Assembly: GCA_021234155.1 (NCBI GenBank)
Contig: JAJEKV010000305.1
Coordinates: forward strand, 1 to 64,000
Direction: 5' to 3'
Source of the DNA: Isoetes taiwanensis
Taxonomy: Eukaryota; Streptophyta; Lycopodiopsida; Isoetales; Isoetaceae
Length of the DNA: 64,000 nt
Every line of letters starts with the position of its first letter. Position 1 is the stretch's first letter. The notes under the pieces were generated by a model. It saw only the letters and a list, made by a program, of their open reading frames with translations. It was not told the origin of the DNA and did no database searches. Below, piece by piece: positions 53,325-64,000 of the stretch. The translations under genes were made by a program, and so were the position numbers.

Positions 53325-55940
53325 CTAGTTCTGGATGCGTTTTGACAACATCGATCTTGTTTTTACTAGAAGCCTGCCACTCATGATGGACATGAATAGT
53401 ACTAGAAACTCATCGTTGAGTAATCTTGTGGAGTATAAGTTGGTGGATTTAGAGCCCCGACCTTGATTATAAAAGCACTTAAGAGCATCATCATCTACTA
53501 TTATGATGTCCTCTTTCTTTTGAATGCCAAGTTGATCCATCATAGTACCAAGATGTTTCCACGAAGACCGGTTTGCCATCCGGATCTCTTGGATGTGGAA
53601 ACTTTATACACTTACTTTGGTCCCAAATCGTCACAAAGTCTCGATTCATGCCCGGTAACACCCTAAGTACTTCATCAACATTTTACGTTCCATTGAGGAC
53701 CCGGATGGCAACTTCAAAACAATCTGAGCGCCTCATTCATCATATCTTCTAAGTGTGGACGAGGATAGATCCACTTAGTATTGATTCTAGAGGGACTTGC
53801 TCGAAGTCATCCCTGTTAATAAGCTTCTTAGGAAACGCGTTTTACACGGGACACCATTCGGATCGAAGACAATGATTTTGTCACAAGCGGTGGAGGCACG
53901 AACCATGGAAAACAAAGAGTTAGCCATGCAAAAGTGTTACGCAATACACGCCAAGCGTTTTATGCTTCATAAATAAGCTACATATCGCTGGCGTGAATTA
54001 CCTTTCATCATCGCCATCCATCCGCGTCTACTTGACTCCCGGATGCTTACCGTCGGAAGGCGTTCTCTTCTATGAAAGGTACCACAGGGGGTTTGATTCC
54101 TAACCTCGGTGGTTGCATCCGAGCTTGCATGATCATCCTGGCTGGTATCGAACTGCCGCCGCATCGTACCCCATTTGGACATTACCGGTTGGAATGTTAT
54201 GAAGCATGGAATCCAAATTTTTCTCCATGGTCTCCGTCCAGCGCTAGCATTTCGGCCTTCTCCTCGGGGTTGCATTGCTTTTGAACATTCGTGGGAGTTG
54301 CACTTTCGGAGGCTTTTGAACTAGCATTACGCCGCCCTTTGTAAGGTACCACAATAGCGGGTTTTATCTTTGGTGGGACCCCAATAAGCTAGTGGCTAGT
54401 ACCTTTTCGAAAAACACTTCAAGGAAATCCACGGACTGGTCATCGTTGTTAAACTTAAACATCTTCTTGATGTCTTGAGGGCCTCTCTACCAATATACCC
54501 TCCAACATGCAATTCCACGTAAAAGTGGTATCAAGTGGTGCAAATGCCTCAACAAGATAGCTTGCCGGATTGATTGCAAACCCATGTTTATTCAAGGGCC
54601 CCTTTTCTTTTGTCGGCCAATTCAGTGATGTCTTTCCGGTAGAGGTCGGGAACATCAAATTCGGCATTCATTCGCTTCATCCTCATCATCCGCTTTGTAG
54701 AAGACATTTTTCAAGTTGGGTTCATCAAAAGAAAACACGCCATGCACCTTTATCGATGCCCCTTTGTTCTTAGCTACCTCATAGTCGTCATCGCACAAGG
54801 GATATCATTATGAAGATTATACAAGCGCTATTAAATTTGCATCCTCATATCATTATCCTTTGTCTCAAAGAAGAGAACCTTCCCTAACGTTTAGGCATTC
54901 CAAGTCATATGAAGCCACCAAAGCATGCATATGAGGCTCTCACGGGGGCATATGATGACAATAGTAAAGAGCTTACGAGTTGTTAAGCCTATGCGGCTAC
55001 TAAAAAGCTGCTATACTCTGTTGAGTCATCCCCTTCTCTCCTTTTGCGGTCCGCTTTATCCAATACAAGCAGAGAAATATTACGAGGGCCTATTGTTGTA
55101 TCGGGTAGGAGACCTTTATAACCCGATAGAGACCAGGTATTGGAGTGCAGGTAAGTCACCACCAACATCTTCGGGGCGGCAACCTTTCTTCTCATTTCGA
55201 CCATCACCTTATCGGATAGCTTTGAGGTGTGTTGTTGGTTCTTTGATTTCTGTTTTGCAGAAATTCCGCCCGACCAAAAAGGCGTATTTCTTGATGTCAT
55301 CGGTGAGACCGCCATACTTGTCTAGCAGGCCGACCGGACAATGTAACATCACCGGATAGCTTCGAAGTTCTTCACCATTGCTACCTTCATAACTTCGCAT
55401 GTTCTTTATATGAGTGCAACAATCAATGAAGGACATTTTGTCCTTAAGCGAAGAACCCTTCTTGTCTGAGAACTTCTTTGTTTATGCATTGATTTAACAA
55501 CCAAATGATTTCATCATCTTGAAGGCCCTGTACTTTCCTCATCTCGGTAGTCTTGAGATCAAATATTGAAGTATCTTGAGGAGGCACTTTCGTCCCATTT
55601 GATCGGTAGGCTGTTTACGAGCATAAGCATCCCGAACTTCGTTCCTTCGCCCGGACTTAGTCCTTAGCGAGGCGATCTTGTGAGCATCTGTGGGACCTCG
55701 GAAGCTGCTTCGGGGCGTCTCTTTGCTTCCTCCCGTTTTTTTTCTGTTTTTTGGCCCTTGGCTTCCTATCTTGGATGATAGATACGAGCCAAGGTCTTTT
55801 CAATGCCTTAAACTCCTCGGACTTTGTTCCTCCCTGTTTTGTTTGCGGGGTCTTCCATATTCTATCCATTCTTTGGCGGGGAATGGCCGGAGTTGTTCCA
55901 CGTAAAGGGCTGCGTGTAAAGGAAAGCATGTTAGCCAATA
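53325..55940 (-). pseudogene. Decayed minus-strand coding region, family not recognised
   Basis: Several minus-strand blocks look protein-like but change frame often: GKPVFVETSWYYD near 53600, NNDDQSVDFLEVFFEKVLA near 54400, PNLMFPTSTGKTSLNWP to EGILVE (54667-54480), ELRSYPVMLHCPVGLLDKYGG near 55330, and a Lys/Arg-rich block 55700-55938. They are on the opposite strand to the DUF7869 gene at 61.6 kb and could be its head-to-head partner or a separate element. I found no ParB-like or methyltransferase motif. Many frame changes lie at CGG words that look like altered CAG/CTG. Confidence 0.3.
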
Positions 55941-55984
55941 CCGCTTTTTAGATCAAGCAAAATGATAATGGCGGGGAGCGTCAA

Positions 55985-56340
55985 AGGCGGCCGTGCCAAT
56001 TCGCGCTGGCGTGTATTCATCTTTGCCAATTCAGCGGGCCCGAATACGCCCGGTCGCGAATCTGAGGCGTTTCCAATTGGCGTGGCGTGAATTCATCTAT
56101 AATTGCCAATCAGGCTGGCGTGTATTACGTCCGCCAATTGGCGGCATGAAACCGGCCACGGCGCCAGGAAATTTTTATCGGTGATACTGCTTTGTCGCGT
56201 GTATTCGATTACCTTGCCAATTCGGCGCTGGCGTGTATTCATCTTTGCCAATTCAGCGGGCGTACCTTGCCGCCTGGGTATTCATAGCGGTGGCAATTGG
56301 CGGCATGGCGATCATAATTCCAGCGCAAATTAGCGCGCCT
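55985..56340. repeat. TGCCAATT / GCTGGCGTGTATTC repeats
   Basis: Two almost identical units (55994-56030 and 56213-56262) contain GCCAATTCGCGCTGGCGTG and TATTCATCTTTGCCAATT. Variants with CCAATTGGCG lie between and after. A single related word, CGCTGGCGTGAATTAC, is at 53979. The GCGTG core links them to the palindromes at 59893-60063. Confidence 0.65.
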
Positions 56341-58962
56341 TGACACCTTATTTGGACCTAATCTACTACTGTTATTGCTACTTGATATATCGACTCTATT
56401 CCACCAAATATACTAACCTTCTATAAAGAAAGACTTGCCCATTTAAGTTCAATGTTGCACTAATCTACGCGGGTCCTCTGCGGGGGTATGGGGGCTTAAG
56501 CCGGGCACCTCATGTGGTTGTAATGTAGCGGATACATTGTTTGTCGGTTTGCTTAACTTTGGTTGGATAGGGATCGTTGTGCCTCAATAGAATCTTTGTA
56601 AGAGTCAATAATAAGGAAGCATACATTAGGGTTCTCCCTTTGTTAGCTCTTCTAGTGTTGTCCCTTTGGGTGGAGCATCCTTTTTCTTATCCCAAAGGAA
56701 GCCGCGTCTGGCGGCATAGGAACTTGGCTGGATTCCTCACCATCGCCCTCAATATTTCTCTTGCATGCTCGGGGTCATACCTCACGCTAACAAGACTTGA
56801 CTTATGTGATCTCACCGGGCGGTCAACATGGATGGGATGTGTAAAAGATTGGCCAAGTGGGTAGTTTTGCGCATACTTGACTAGCCTACTCATTGCCTCG
56901 GCTGCAATTTCTTTTTAGTCATTTTACTGCCAAAATGCCATCAAGCATTGCTTGCGGGGATGTCCTTTCCTAAGTCCGGCAATCTTCATTTACATCCACG
57001 ATATCATTTTGATGCTTCATCTCCTCGGTAGTAACTTGGGAGGGTCCTCATAAAGCTCTCCTCGCTGCGGACACCCCTTCACTAATAGGCTGGGTGAGGG
57101 CGGTACTTTGAGGCCATCCGTACTTGAAACATGACTCGGCACTCCGTCCTTCTTCATAAGACCATCTTTGAAAGCGGTTGCCACGGCATGTGTAAATCGG
57201 CGAGATCTTTCTTGTGGTTCTTCACAACCTCCACTAGGAGTTGACAACATATGTCATCCTGCTCCTCACAAGTGATAAGAATACCTTGTTTCTTCATAAG
57301 ATCGGTCTCTTTCTTTTACGGGTGTAACACAAGATCCACCTTACCATTTGTTTTGCCTACATCAACATACCACTCCCTTGTCATCCATCTTCTCCTCGGG
57401 GCATGGAGGATGCGTATGCCCTTTCGATAATGGATCGCTATCATCCATCGACAATGCATAGGATCTTTGCGTCCTCATTGGGCTTTCCCTTCTTACTGCG
57501 GCTGGGCTCCATTTGGAGTATCTTCAGAAACCTCTTGCTTTCTTAGGAGGAGGTGTAGGAGCTACCAATCGGTTTTGTCTCTTCTTCCCGCAAAGCGGAT
57601 GCAATATACGGCTTAAGCAATTTGGTGGTCATCAATTCCGGCGGGCTAAAAGCGCGAGAATGGCATCACGGGTAAAAGCATGAAAGGGTGTCTATAAATG
57701 TATCCCAAACATGTGGCACAAATCACCCAAAGTACCCAAAAAGTACATGCATAGCCAAAACATATCAGAAATTTAGCTTAAATGTATATGCAAAGTACAT
57801 AAAATCAAAAAAAGTGTATGTTTATACAAATAAAAAAAATAACCAAAATGTGCGTGAAAAGTATCCATATTTGTACATCAATTCAATACAATGTGCATTA
57901 CACCCTTTCATGCTTTTACCCATGGGTCCCAATTACAAACATGCACTCATAAAGTGCCAATTCTGACATGCCGGGCGACCGATCAGTAGGCCAACTAAAC
58001 GGTCATACTACTTTACAAATTATAGGCGAAGCGGTTAATCACGGCGGGACAATTTAACCACCGGGAAGGACATTTATTATGCGGATGCAAATACAAGTCA
58101 CGGCGAGAAATGAGCAGCTAAAGAAATGATATCACGAGAAGTGTCTGACTATAGAAATTTAAGTCAACGCTACTCTGAAATAATGAAGCGGGGAGTATAG
58201 GCGAGAAGATCTGAGCAAATCTGATGCATCTGAGCAATAAACAATGAATGAATAACACCGGAATGATGACAATCTGACCTTGGCACCTTCTCTGCTGGCC
58301 CGGCACGAGTTTGGAAGCAACCCGCGACCTTTGGCGGCATCTTAGCGATGATCTTGGCGCCTCGGAGTTCTGGCGCCCGGCGGAGTTCTTGGCGTCACCG
58401 AACAAAGTCGACAATCAAAACCAAGAAATGGAATTCAAAACTTATATAGATTTCCATAAAGGCGATTAGGTCGGCTTTTCGATCGGCGGGTTTCATTGGA
58501 TCGACTTTTCATCGGCCGGTCCGATAGAAGCGGCGGTTATTAAAATTTCAGCGGATCGACTTTTAATCGGCGGTCCAGATAGAAGGGAGGCGGATATTTA
58601 AATTTCGCGGATCGACTTTTAATCGGCGGTTAGCAATCTTACGATTGGGCCTAATGGGCGGGGGGCGATCGTCTGGCGATAAATGGCTCTCGACCGCCCG
58701 TATTGTCAAATCCATAATTAGATTTCACTTTCGGCTAGAAAAGCGGTACAATTAGCGGATAATTTGAAACTACCACCTAATCTTGCCGCTTGAGCCTTTC
58801 TTGTCATTGAACTTCGAAAAGAACTTGGAAAACGGGGAAGAACTTCGAAAAGAACTTCGGAAGAAGCGGGAAAAAGCGCACTGGCGATGTCGAGTGCCTT
58901 CATGTAAAGTTCATCTACTCTTCAGAACCCAAGCTCCAAATTAATCCCATGATCTTGCGACA
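56341..58962. other. Decayed coding-like DNA, not resolved
   Basis: Minus-strand frames such as 57017-57250 and 58118-58414 show mixed composition without recognisable motifs, and A-rich repeats with ACAT words fill 57690-57950 (GGGTAAAAGCATGAAAGGGTG near 57671 faces its inverse near 57900). Repeated GGATCGACTTTTAATCGGCGG words occur at 58497-58630. No gene call is justified. Confidence 0.3.
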
Positions 58963-59298
58963 TTGAGCGGCGTTGGAGAAAGAATGCTACATCTTGGCGG
59001 CAATTTGAAGAGGAGGAGGGTGGGAAATTGCAAGATAGAATCGGTCGATCAGGAAGCAATCTGCCATGGAGTTCCTCTTGGAAATGATCATGTGAAGATT
59101 CTAGTAACCGATTGCCATTTCAGCGGCGAAGTATTACCCGAAGGCATCGATGGAACCACGATGGGTGAAAGCATCCGGAACCTTTGTTGCATGGCGATAA
59201 TTAAGCTTAAAGAAGGTGAGTTTCATTTTCTTGAAAGACATAGAGGAAGATTGAGTGCTAATACTAAAATGCACAAGCTGATTACGTCATATGTATGA
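58963..59298 (+). pseudogene. Unrecognised plus-strand coding block
   Basis: A 111-codon frame with a protein-like middle (VPLGNDHVKILVTDCHFSG, EVLPEGIDGTTMGESIRN, LKEGEFHFLERHRGR). It may be an N-terminal exon of the DUF7869 gene at 61.6 kb, since orientation agrees, but an acidic minus-strand gene lies between. No motif is recognised. The start is uncertain because the sequence before residue 10 is not distinctive. Confidence 0.3.
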
Positions 59299-59827
59299 AA
59301 TTGAAAGCGGCTTGCATGCGGACCATTCATTCAATATTGCAAAACTATAAGGCTGCGGACGAGCATTCGAGAATTTAAAAACATTGTATTCTTTACATGG
59401 ATGGGATATTATTTAAAGAACACGCATTCTTTACATTGTTTTAATTACATCGTGTGTTATTCATCTATGTGTCATTCATCGTGTGTTGTTCCTCGGTAGT
59501 CTCAAATCTTTGGCAAAGAAGATGGTGCAGCTATTGGGATATTACCCAAAATGGCCGAGTGCGCAACTCTAATTATCAGCTTAGCATTCTCCATTTCAAG
59601 CCCCTCGAATATACGACACTACTCATTGAATAAGCTTATGCTTGTAGCCTATCTTGTACGGGGAGGAACTTGGTTGAATCACGTATGTTGGTTGAATCTG
59701 GCGCCGGTAGTAGAATTCATAAATCTGTAAGTTAGAGAGAAAAAACAAATTAGTGATTTCGCGCCATGAGCTTATACCATTCACTGGAATTTAAATGCCA
59801 TGCGTGTATCCTGTGTTGTACTTTAAA

Positions 59828-60142
59828 GCAGTACTGTAATTTCTTCAAAAGCTGTACTGTAATTCTTAATTTTGAGAGAGATGAAGTGAGATCACGCCAG
59901 GCGCGAAATATGTTTGTGCAAAATGTTTACATTGTACAGGTCCAATACACGCCTGGCGTGAACTGCATAAAGCTATTTACTGTATGCAATTCACGCCAGG
60001 CGTGTATTGGACTGCTTGACAATTTAAACATTTTGCACACAAACATATTTCGCGCCTGGCGTGATCTCACTTCAGCTCTCTCAAATTTAAGAATGAAAGA
60101 GACGGAATTCAAAACAGCTTCTGAAGAAATTACAGTTATGCT
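59828..60142. repeat. Long inverted repeat with CACGCCWGGCGTG palindromes
   Basis: Two arms of about 145 bp face each other around 59977. Four palindromic sites lie symmetrically: CACGCCAGGCGCG 59893, CACGCCTGGCGTG 59948, CACGCCAGGCGTG 59992 and CGCGCCTGGCGTG 60051. It would form a long cruciform. This is the third distinct palindrome set in the window next to a DUF7869 gene. Confidence 0.85.
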
Positions 60143-60385
60143 TTCAAGTTAGAGTTGACACTAAAGAAACATATTGCAGTCAGTAAATCCTTGTATTGCC
60201 ATTAAAATTTTTTACATAAGGCCTTTTATTAGAGTTGCCAGAATTCAAAAGCGACTGCACGAGAAATTACGGATTACGCTTTCAAGTTAGAGTAGAAACT
60301 AAAGAAACATATTACAGTCAGTAAATCCTTGTATTGCCATTGAAAAAGTTTACATAAGGCCTTTTATTAGAGTTGCCCAGCTCTG
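60115..60385. repeat. Tandem duplication, period about 137 bp
   Basis: Two copies of a segment containing CTTTCAAGTTAGAGT, CAGTCAGTAAATCCTTGT and CATAAGGCCTTTTATTAGAG, at about 60128-60245 and 60266-60380. It forms the 3' flank of the acidic minus-strand gene. Confidence 0.8.
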
Positions 60386-60486
60386 TGTTACAAAATTACA
60401 GAAGTTCTAGGCAGTTTAAGGAGATGCCTAGCTCCATTCATAATCCTCATAACCAAAAACTAAATAACAAAAACAAAAAAAAAAAT

Positions 60487-60939
60487 TCAGCCCTCTACCT
60501 CCTCCTCCTCTTCTTCCTCTGAGCTTTCATCTGCCATCTTCATCAGGATGTCTTCGGCAGCATCTGCGTCTTCGGAGGAGGAGAGGGCGTCCATAATCAG
60601 CTGCTTTTTTTCTTCTTCTAATTCTTCCCGCCATTCTTCATCTGCTTCCTCCATTTCTTCTTCTTTTTCAATCTCGTTCTCCATCTCCTCATCTGAATCA
60701 AGGGGAGTATGGGGGACTTCGAAATTTCTTGGTCTTTGGTGCTCGAGATAATCTTTTCGGTGAAGCTTGCCACGAAGAAATAACTCCTCGCAATTATCCG
60801 GTTGTGGTGCGGAGAGCAGCCAATGCCCGGCATCTGCGGGGGGGGAATGGATTTCTTTATCAATTTTTTATCGCCTCTTAAGCCTCTCGGGGCGAGTCCG
60901 TGAGGATGGGCGGGGAGAAGGCGGGGCATGGCTCACCAT
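60487..60939 (-). pseudogene. Acidic protein gene, frame-damaged
   Basis: ATG at 60939 begins MVSHAPPSPRPSSRTRPERL, meets a TAA at an A-run, and after frame changes continues WLLSAPQPDNCEELFLRGKL, HRKDYLEHQRPRNFEVPHTP, then a very acidic tail (about 70 residues, ending in eight Glu and VEG) with a stop at 60487. The clean C-terminal 100 codons and even composition suggest a real gene. Family unknown. It is divergent from the DUF7869 gene at 61.6 kb, the same head-to-head layout as in the two modules at 8-16 kb, but shares no visible sequence with their minus-strand genes. Confidence 0.45.
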
Positions 60940-61590
60940 GGTAAGGAAGGAAGAAAAGAAACGGATTGGCTAGAAGGAAGAAAGGATTGGCGGTTGAAAG
61001 AATGGAGGGTTTCATGCATGCAAGGTTTCTTATAGCGGTTGTAATTATGATTCCATCACATCATACAAGATTTATATCCTAACCTATAATCTGAATTAGC
61101 TATCATTACTTCTATTAAATTAATTCGCCCTAGGTTATCATTAATTCTCTATAGAATTACCCACATGTCAGCTATACTTAAAACCTATGTTTTCATTAAT
61201 TTTGTATAATTACCTAGACCTCAGCTATACTTACACACAACTTTGGCCTATCTAGATTTACGACCTATACTTACTTCATTAGTACTACTAGCATACACCC
61301 TATGTTACCATTAATTTTGCAATAATTACCTACACCTAAGCTATACTTACAATCTATTTTTGGCTGCACTTACAACATATATTTGTCCATTTAATGGTTT
61401 TTTGGTATTTCTTAAAGTTCCTTTTAATGGGTTCTCAAAATTACTTTGTCTTTTTTTGAACTAATATTAAGACATTTAACTTTATATAGGTGAAGCGTGT
61501 GGATCCTAAAAAGGGTAAAAATATAATACCTATCCCCCCAACATGTTTCAACATTGTTACCACATGTTCTTATCACATTGTTACCCCATT
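60940..61590. other. Intergenic region, no gene
   Basis: AT-rich DNA with repeated ATTACCTACACCTAAGCTATACTTAC-like words at 61150-61375 (period about 60-110 bp, degenerate). Lies between the divergent acidic gene and the DUF7869 copy 3. No strong palindrome is present here. Confidence 0.4.
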
Positions 61591-61599
61591 GTAAACATT

Positions 61600-63827
61600 G
61601 TTCTTGTAGGTCAATCTTTGTGGACTACCCAAAGGGTGTTGAAATTTGAGGCTACTAAGCAAATTATTCTCTGATGGGTTGGATTGGAAGAATAAGAAGG
61701 TGAAACTGAAGCACCAATGCAATAAGGAGCTAGTAGGTGAAGGAACTATCATACTAGCTGATCCTATCGGTGTCAATGATGAAAGGTTAGGAGAGGATAA
61801 AGTGGGTGTGGCCATAACAAGTTTAGAGGAAAAATGGAAGGAAAAAGGATCAAATCACCGGATTACCTTTGCTTGTATTAAACAATTGGAGGTTCCATGC
61901 ATCATGCCATGGCCTATAGCTTTGCATTGAGTTTATAGGAGAATTCCTTTTACGAGCGGAGGTTGTGGATGACAGCGATTTTTCTTAATGCACCTCCAAT
62001 AGCTGCGGGACCACATTTTGGAGAGAAGAGGGCACACTTTCGGTGGTGAAACATTATCTAGCAAGAGGTCCAAGTCAAGTAGTGATTGTTCCGTGAAGCT
62101 CGACTAAGGTAAGGGGAATGGAATGTTGTTGGGCTAATTGTGTTGAAGTTTGAAATTGATGAATTGGTGGAAGCAAGAGCCACCTTCAAGAGTATACTTG
62201 TGATGAGAGGAGGACTTACATGTACTCCATTCATGAGCTTGCACTTCAAGATGAAAAATTTCCAAAAAAAAAAATACCCTTTGCTAGGGACATGGATATG
62301 TAAAGTTGCATGGATACATATTCATGGCATTCCAATTTAGATCTTGGCAAAATTAGCAAGCAAGTCATGCAAAGGGAGTAAAATTGCATTACATGGAAAT
62401 AATGGCATGTTGAGGCCAACTTCTAGGATCTGGCTGCTAGGGAGGTTTTTGAAAAATATGTTGAATTCAATGCTGAGAATATGCCACATAAAAGTAGGAA
62501 AGATCACGAGGGAAAAATAGTTGTCGAGAAGAGGTTGCCATCCCATTGTACCCGGAAGAGCATATTGGAGGAAGTGAATGCTTTGCCGAGAACTTCTGGT
62601 ACACGCAATATCTCAACCCGACTTGGTGACTATGGAGCAAGCACTTCAAGCATGTCACTATAGACACTTGAACAACTTTGCAAAGTGCAACTTGTGTGCT
62701 AAGTTGAAAGAGATTCTTGATAAGACCAAGCAACCAAGCCAAAGGGCTAAGATAAAGGGGAGCAAATGAAAGATCACATGACGGACCAACTATCATGTAG
62801 ATCCACTTATTGGATGTGGAGAACATTATCATGTTTGGAACCCAATAACTATGTTTGTATTATCCATGACAAGATGGATCAATCGAAGACTTGTTTGCCA
62901 CAGTATAGTTACATACCCAAGCAAATCAATAGAGCTTATCCTTTGCAAGTCTATCTGACAGGTGCAATAGTGCATGGCTCGGTGCCAATTTATTATGGCC
63001 ATTTTAGTTTGCAATTGTGGAGTGATGGTCACGATTTTCATATTGGAAGTGTGATGAGGTGCTTGAGGAACTATGAGAGTGGTTATTCGGTGACCTCCAC
63101 AACCACGGAGGTGGTAGCCAACCACTCTTGAGTGCATTGTTGGATAGAAAGCCTAATAATTTAGAGAAGTTTACTAAGGCAAGGTTTAGGAAGTCGGGGT
63201 GCTTGAACATGTTGGAGCCTCAAGTTCCGTCCCCAACCTCGAGATCTACCACCAAGGTTCCTCCTCCAACTTGACAATTGTCTTTGGCCGAGAATAAAAC
63301 AGGTATATGTTCTCATTCCTATCTTATTTAACAGCCGTGGGTGTCTTTGAAAGAGTGAATTTAGGGTTCTTAATGCCTGGACATACTCATGAGGATGTGG
63401 ATGCATTGTTTGGGAAGTATAGTCTTGTGATTGAAATCTCAAAGCTGTGACCAATCTTCCTAGACTAATGGAAGTTCTTAGTGAATGCATTTCACCTTCT
63501 CCTATAGGGTTGATCATACAAGAGGTGCCGATTGGAAGAATTTTTATCGAAGGTTATGCTCTTGATATGGAAGGTCAATCTAGACCTCTTCGGTACACTT
63601 TACGGGTCATGGGAAATAAGCCAATCATGCAATGGAAGATGAGACCTTCGGATGATAAATGGAGGCGGATGAGGGAGTACCTATATGGTACGAAGATGAA
63701 AATGGTAAACCCTAAGATTCCAAGGGGTCAACCAAAAGCTCTTAAGCCTTTTTCGGAGGTGGATTCATTGCAAAGCACATTGGGCGGCATTTTGAATACG
63801 TCAAGTATTGGAAAAATAACCAGATGA
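61600..63827 (+). pseudogene. DUF7869-type gene, copy 3 (diverged subfamily)
   Basis: Coding blocks in order with several frame changes: DWKNKKVKLKHQCNKELVGE (61676), KYVEFNAENMPHKSRKDHEG (62455), HLNNFAKCNLCAKLKEILDK (62662), YVCIIHDKMDQSKTCLP (first acidic motif, 62850-62900), VYLTGAIVHG, LQLDNC (second, near 63270), FSFLSYLTAVGVFERVNLGF and MPGHTHEDVDALFGKYS (third, 63372-63420), then a 126-codon C-terminal frame (63447-63827) with GRIFIEGYALDMEGQ. All three acidic motifs are conserved, which supports a real family member; the frame changes are at least five. It lacks the Pro-rich N-terminal repeats of copies 1 and 2. The remaining bases to 64000 show no clear gene. Confidence 0.65.
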
Positions 63828-64000
63828 TACCAACCTTGCATTGATAGATTATTGGACACGGTACATGGATTATTGGGACAAGTAGACACATCCTACGATG
63901 AACTCAAAGATGGATGGCTACCTAAGACTAGGTGGGAGAGTTGATAACACGAGGAAGGCGATGATGTGGTTAGTAGTATTCAAGTCCATGGCTCCTCCGG

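Noticed and set aside
53325-58430. ParB or methyltransferase gene of the third module
   Set aside because: Searched the minus-strand blocks for GGTHS, DEEA..HN, APGG and WxK patterns and found none.
60548-60751. Ser-rich plus-strand frame
   Set aside because: Mirror of the Glu-rich codons of the minus-strand acidic gene.

Overview
The window looks like repeat-rich nuclear DNA of a land plant, probably a non-flowering one with a large genome (fern, lycophyte or gymnosperm-like). That is inference, from pieces of plant gene families (CRINKLY4-type receptor kinase, NAC, CIPK, SPX, PX, PHD, F-box), several DUF7869-type genes, LINEs, tRNA-derived SINEs, Helitron-like ends and satellites. I see no intact host gene; almost everything is a fragment, a pseudogene or a mobile element.

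Layout. 0-8.2 kb: decayed coding-like DNA, a 225-bp satellite, a ~655-bp tandem repeat and CACCACATGTGGTG repeats. 8.2-16.5 kb: the most interesting part, two adjacent modules of the same design. Each has a minus-strand gene and a plus-strand DUF7869 gene head to head, with a module-specific perfect palindrome in non-coding DNA. Module 1 carries 29 copies of GGTATAAATTTATACC-type sites, all in introns or intergenic DNA, with eleven phased at 30-32 bp. Its minus gene joins an unknown domain, a ParB-like domain and a methyltransferase-like region across canonical GT-AG introns. Module 2 uses a different palindrome (GTGTATTCCGGAATACAC).

16.5-35.1 kb: an ~18.6-kb insertion splits the module-2 DUF7869 gene. 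It holds fragments of PHD, PX, CIPK, NAC and SPX genes, and its interior is flanked by TGGTT-rich sequences in opposite orientation. 35.1-36.5 kb: the rest of the DUF7869 gene. 36.9-43.5 kb: tandem repeats, a Helitron-like element, SINE-like units and an F-box gene fragment. 43.5-48.6 kb: a CR4-type receptor kinase gene broken by a second Helitron-like copy, with a partial duplicate and LINE pieces nearby. 48.6-53 kb: SINE, LINE reverse transcriptase and a foldback element. 53.3-63.9 kb: a third, more diverged DUF7869 gene with its own palindromes (CACGCCWGGCGTG) and much decayed DNA.

How it may work together (inference): the 8.2-16.5 kb modules could be an undescribed class of plant DNA element. 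DUF7869 shows three spaced acidic motifs like a DDE/D-type nuclease, and the minus-strand protein could recognise or modify the matching palindromes. The Arabidopsis VANDAL anti-silencing system, where element proteins act on element-specific short motifs, is a precedent for that logic, not evidence of homology. Copy-to-copy differences in other parts of the window cluster at CAG/CTG sites, which suggests either long-read errors at CHG-methylated sites or CHG-linked decay, so many frameshifts outside the modules may not be real.
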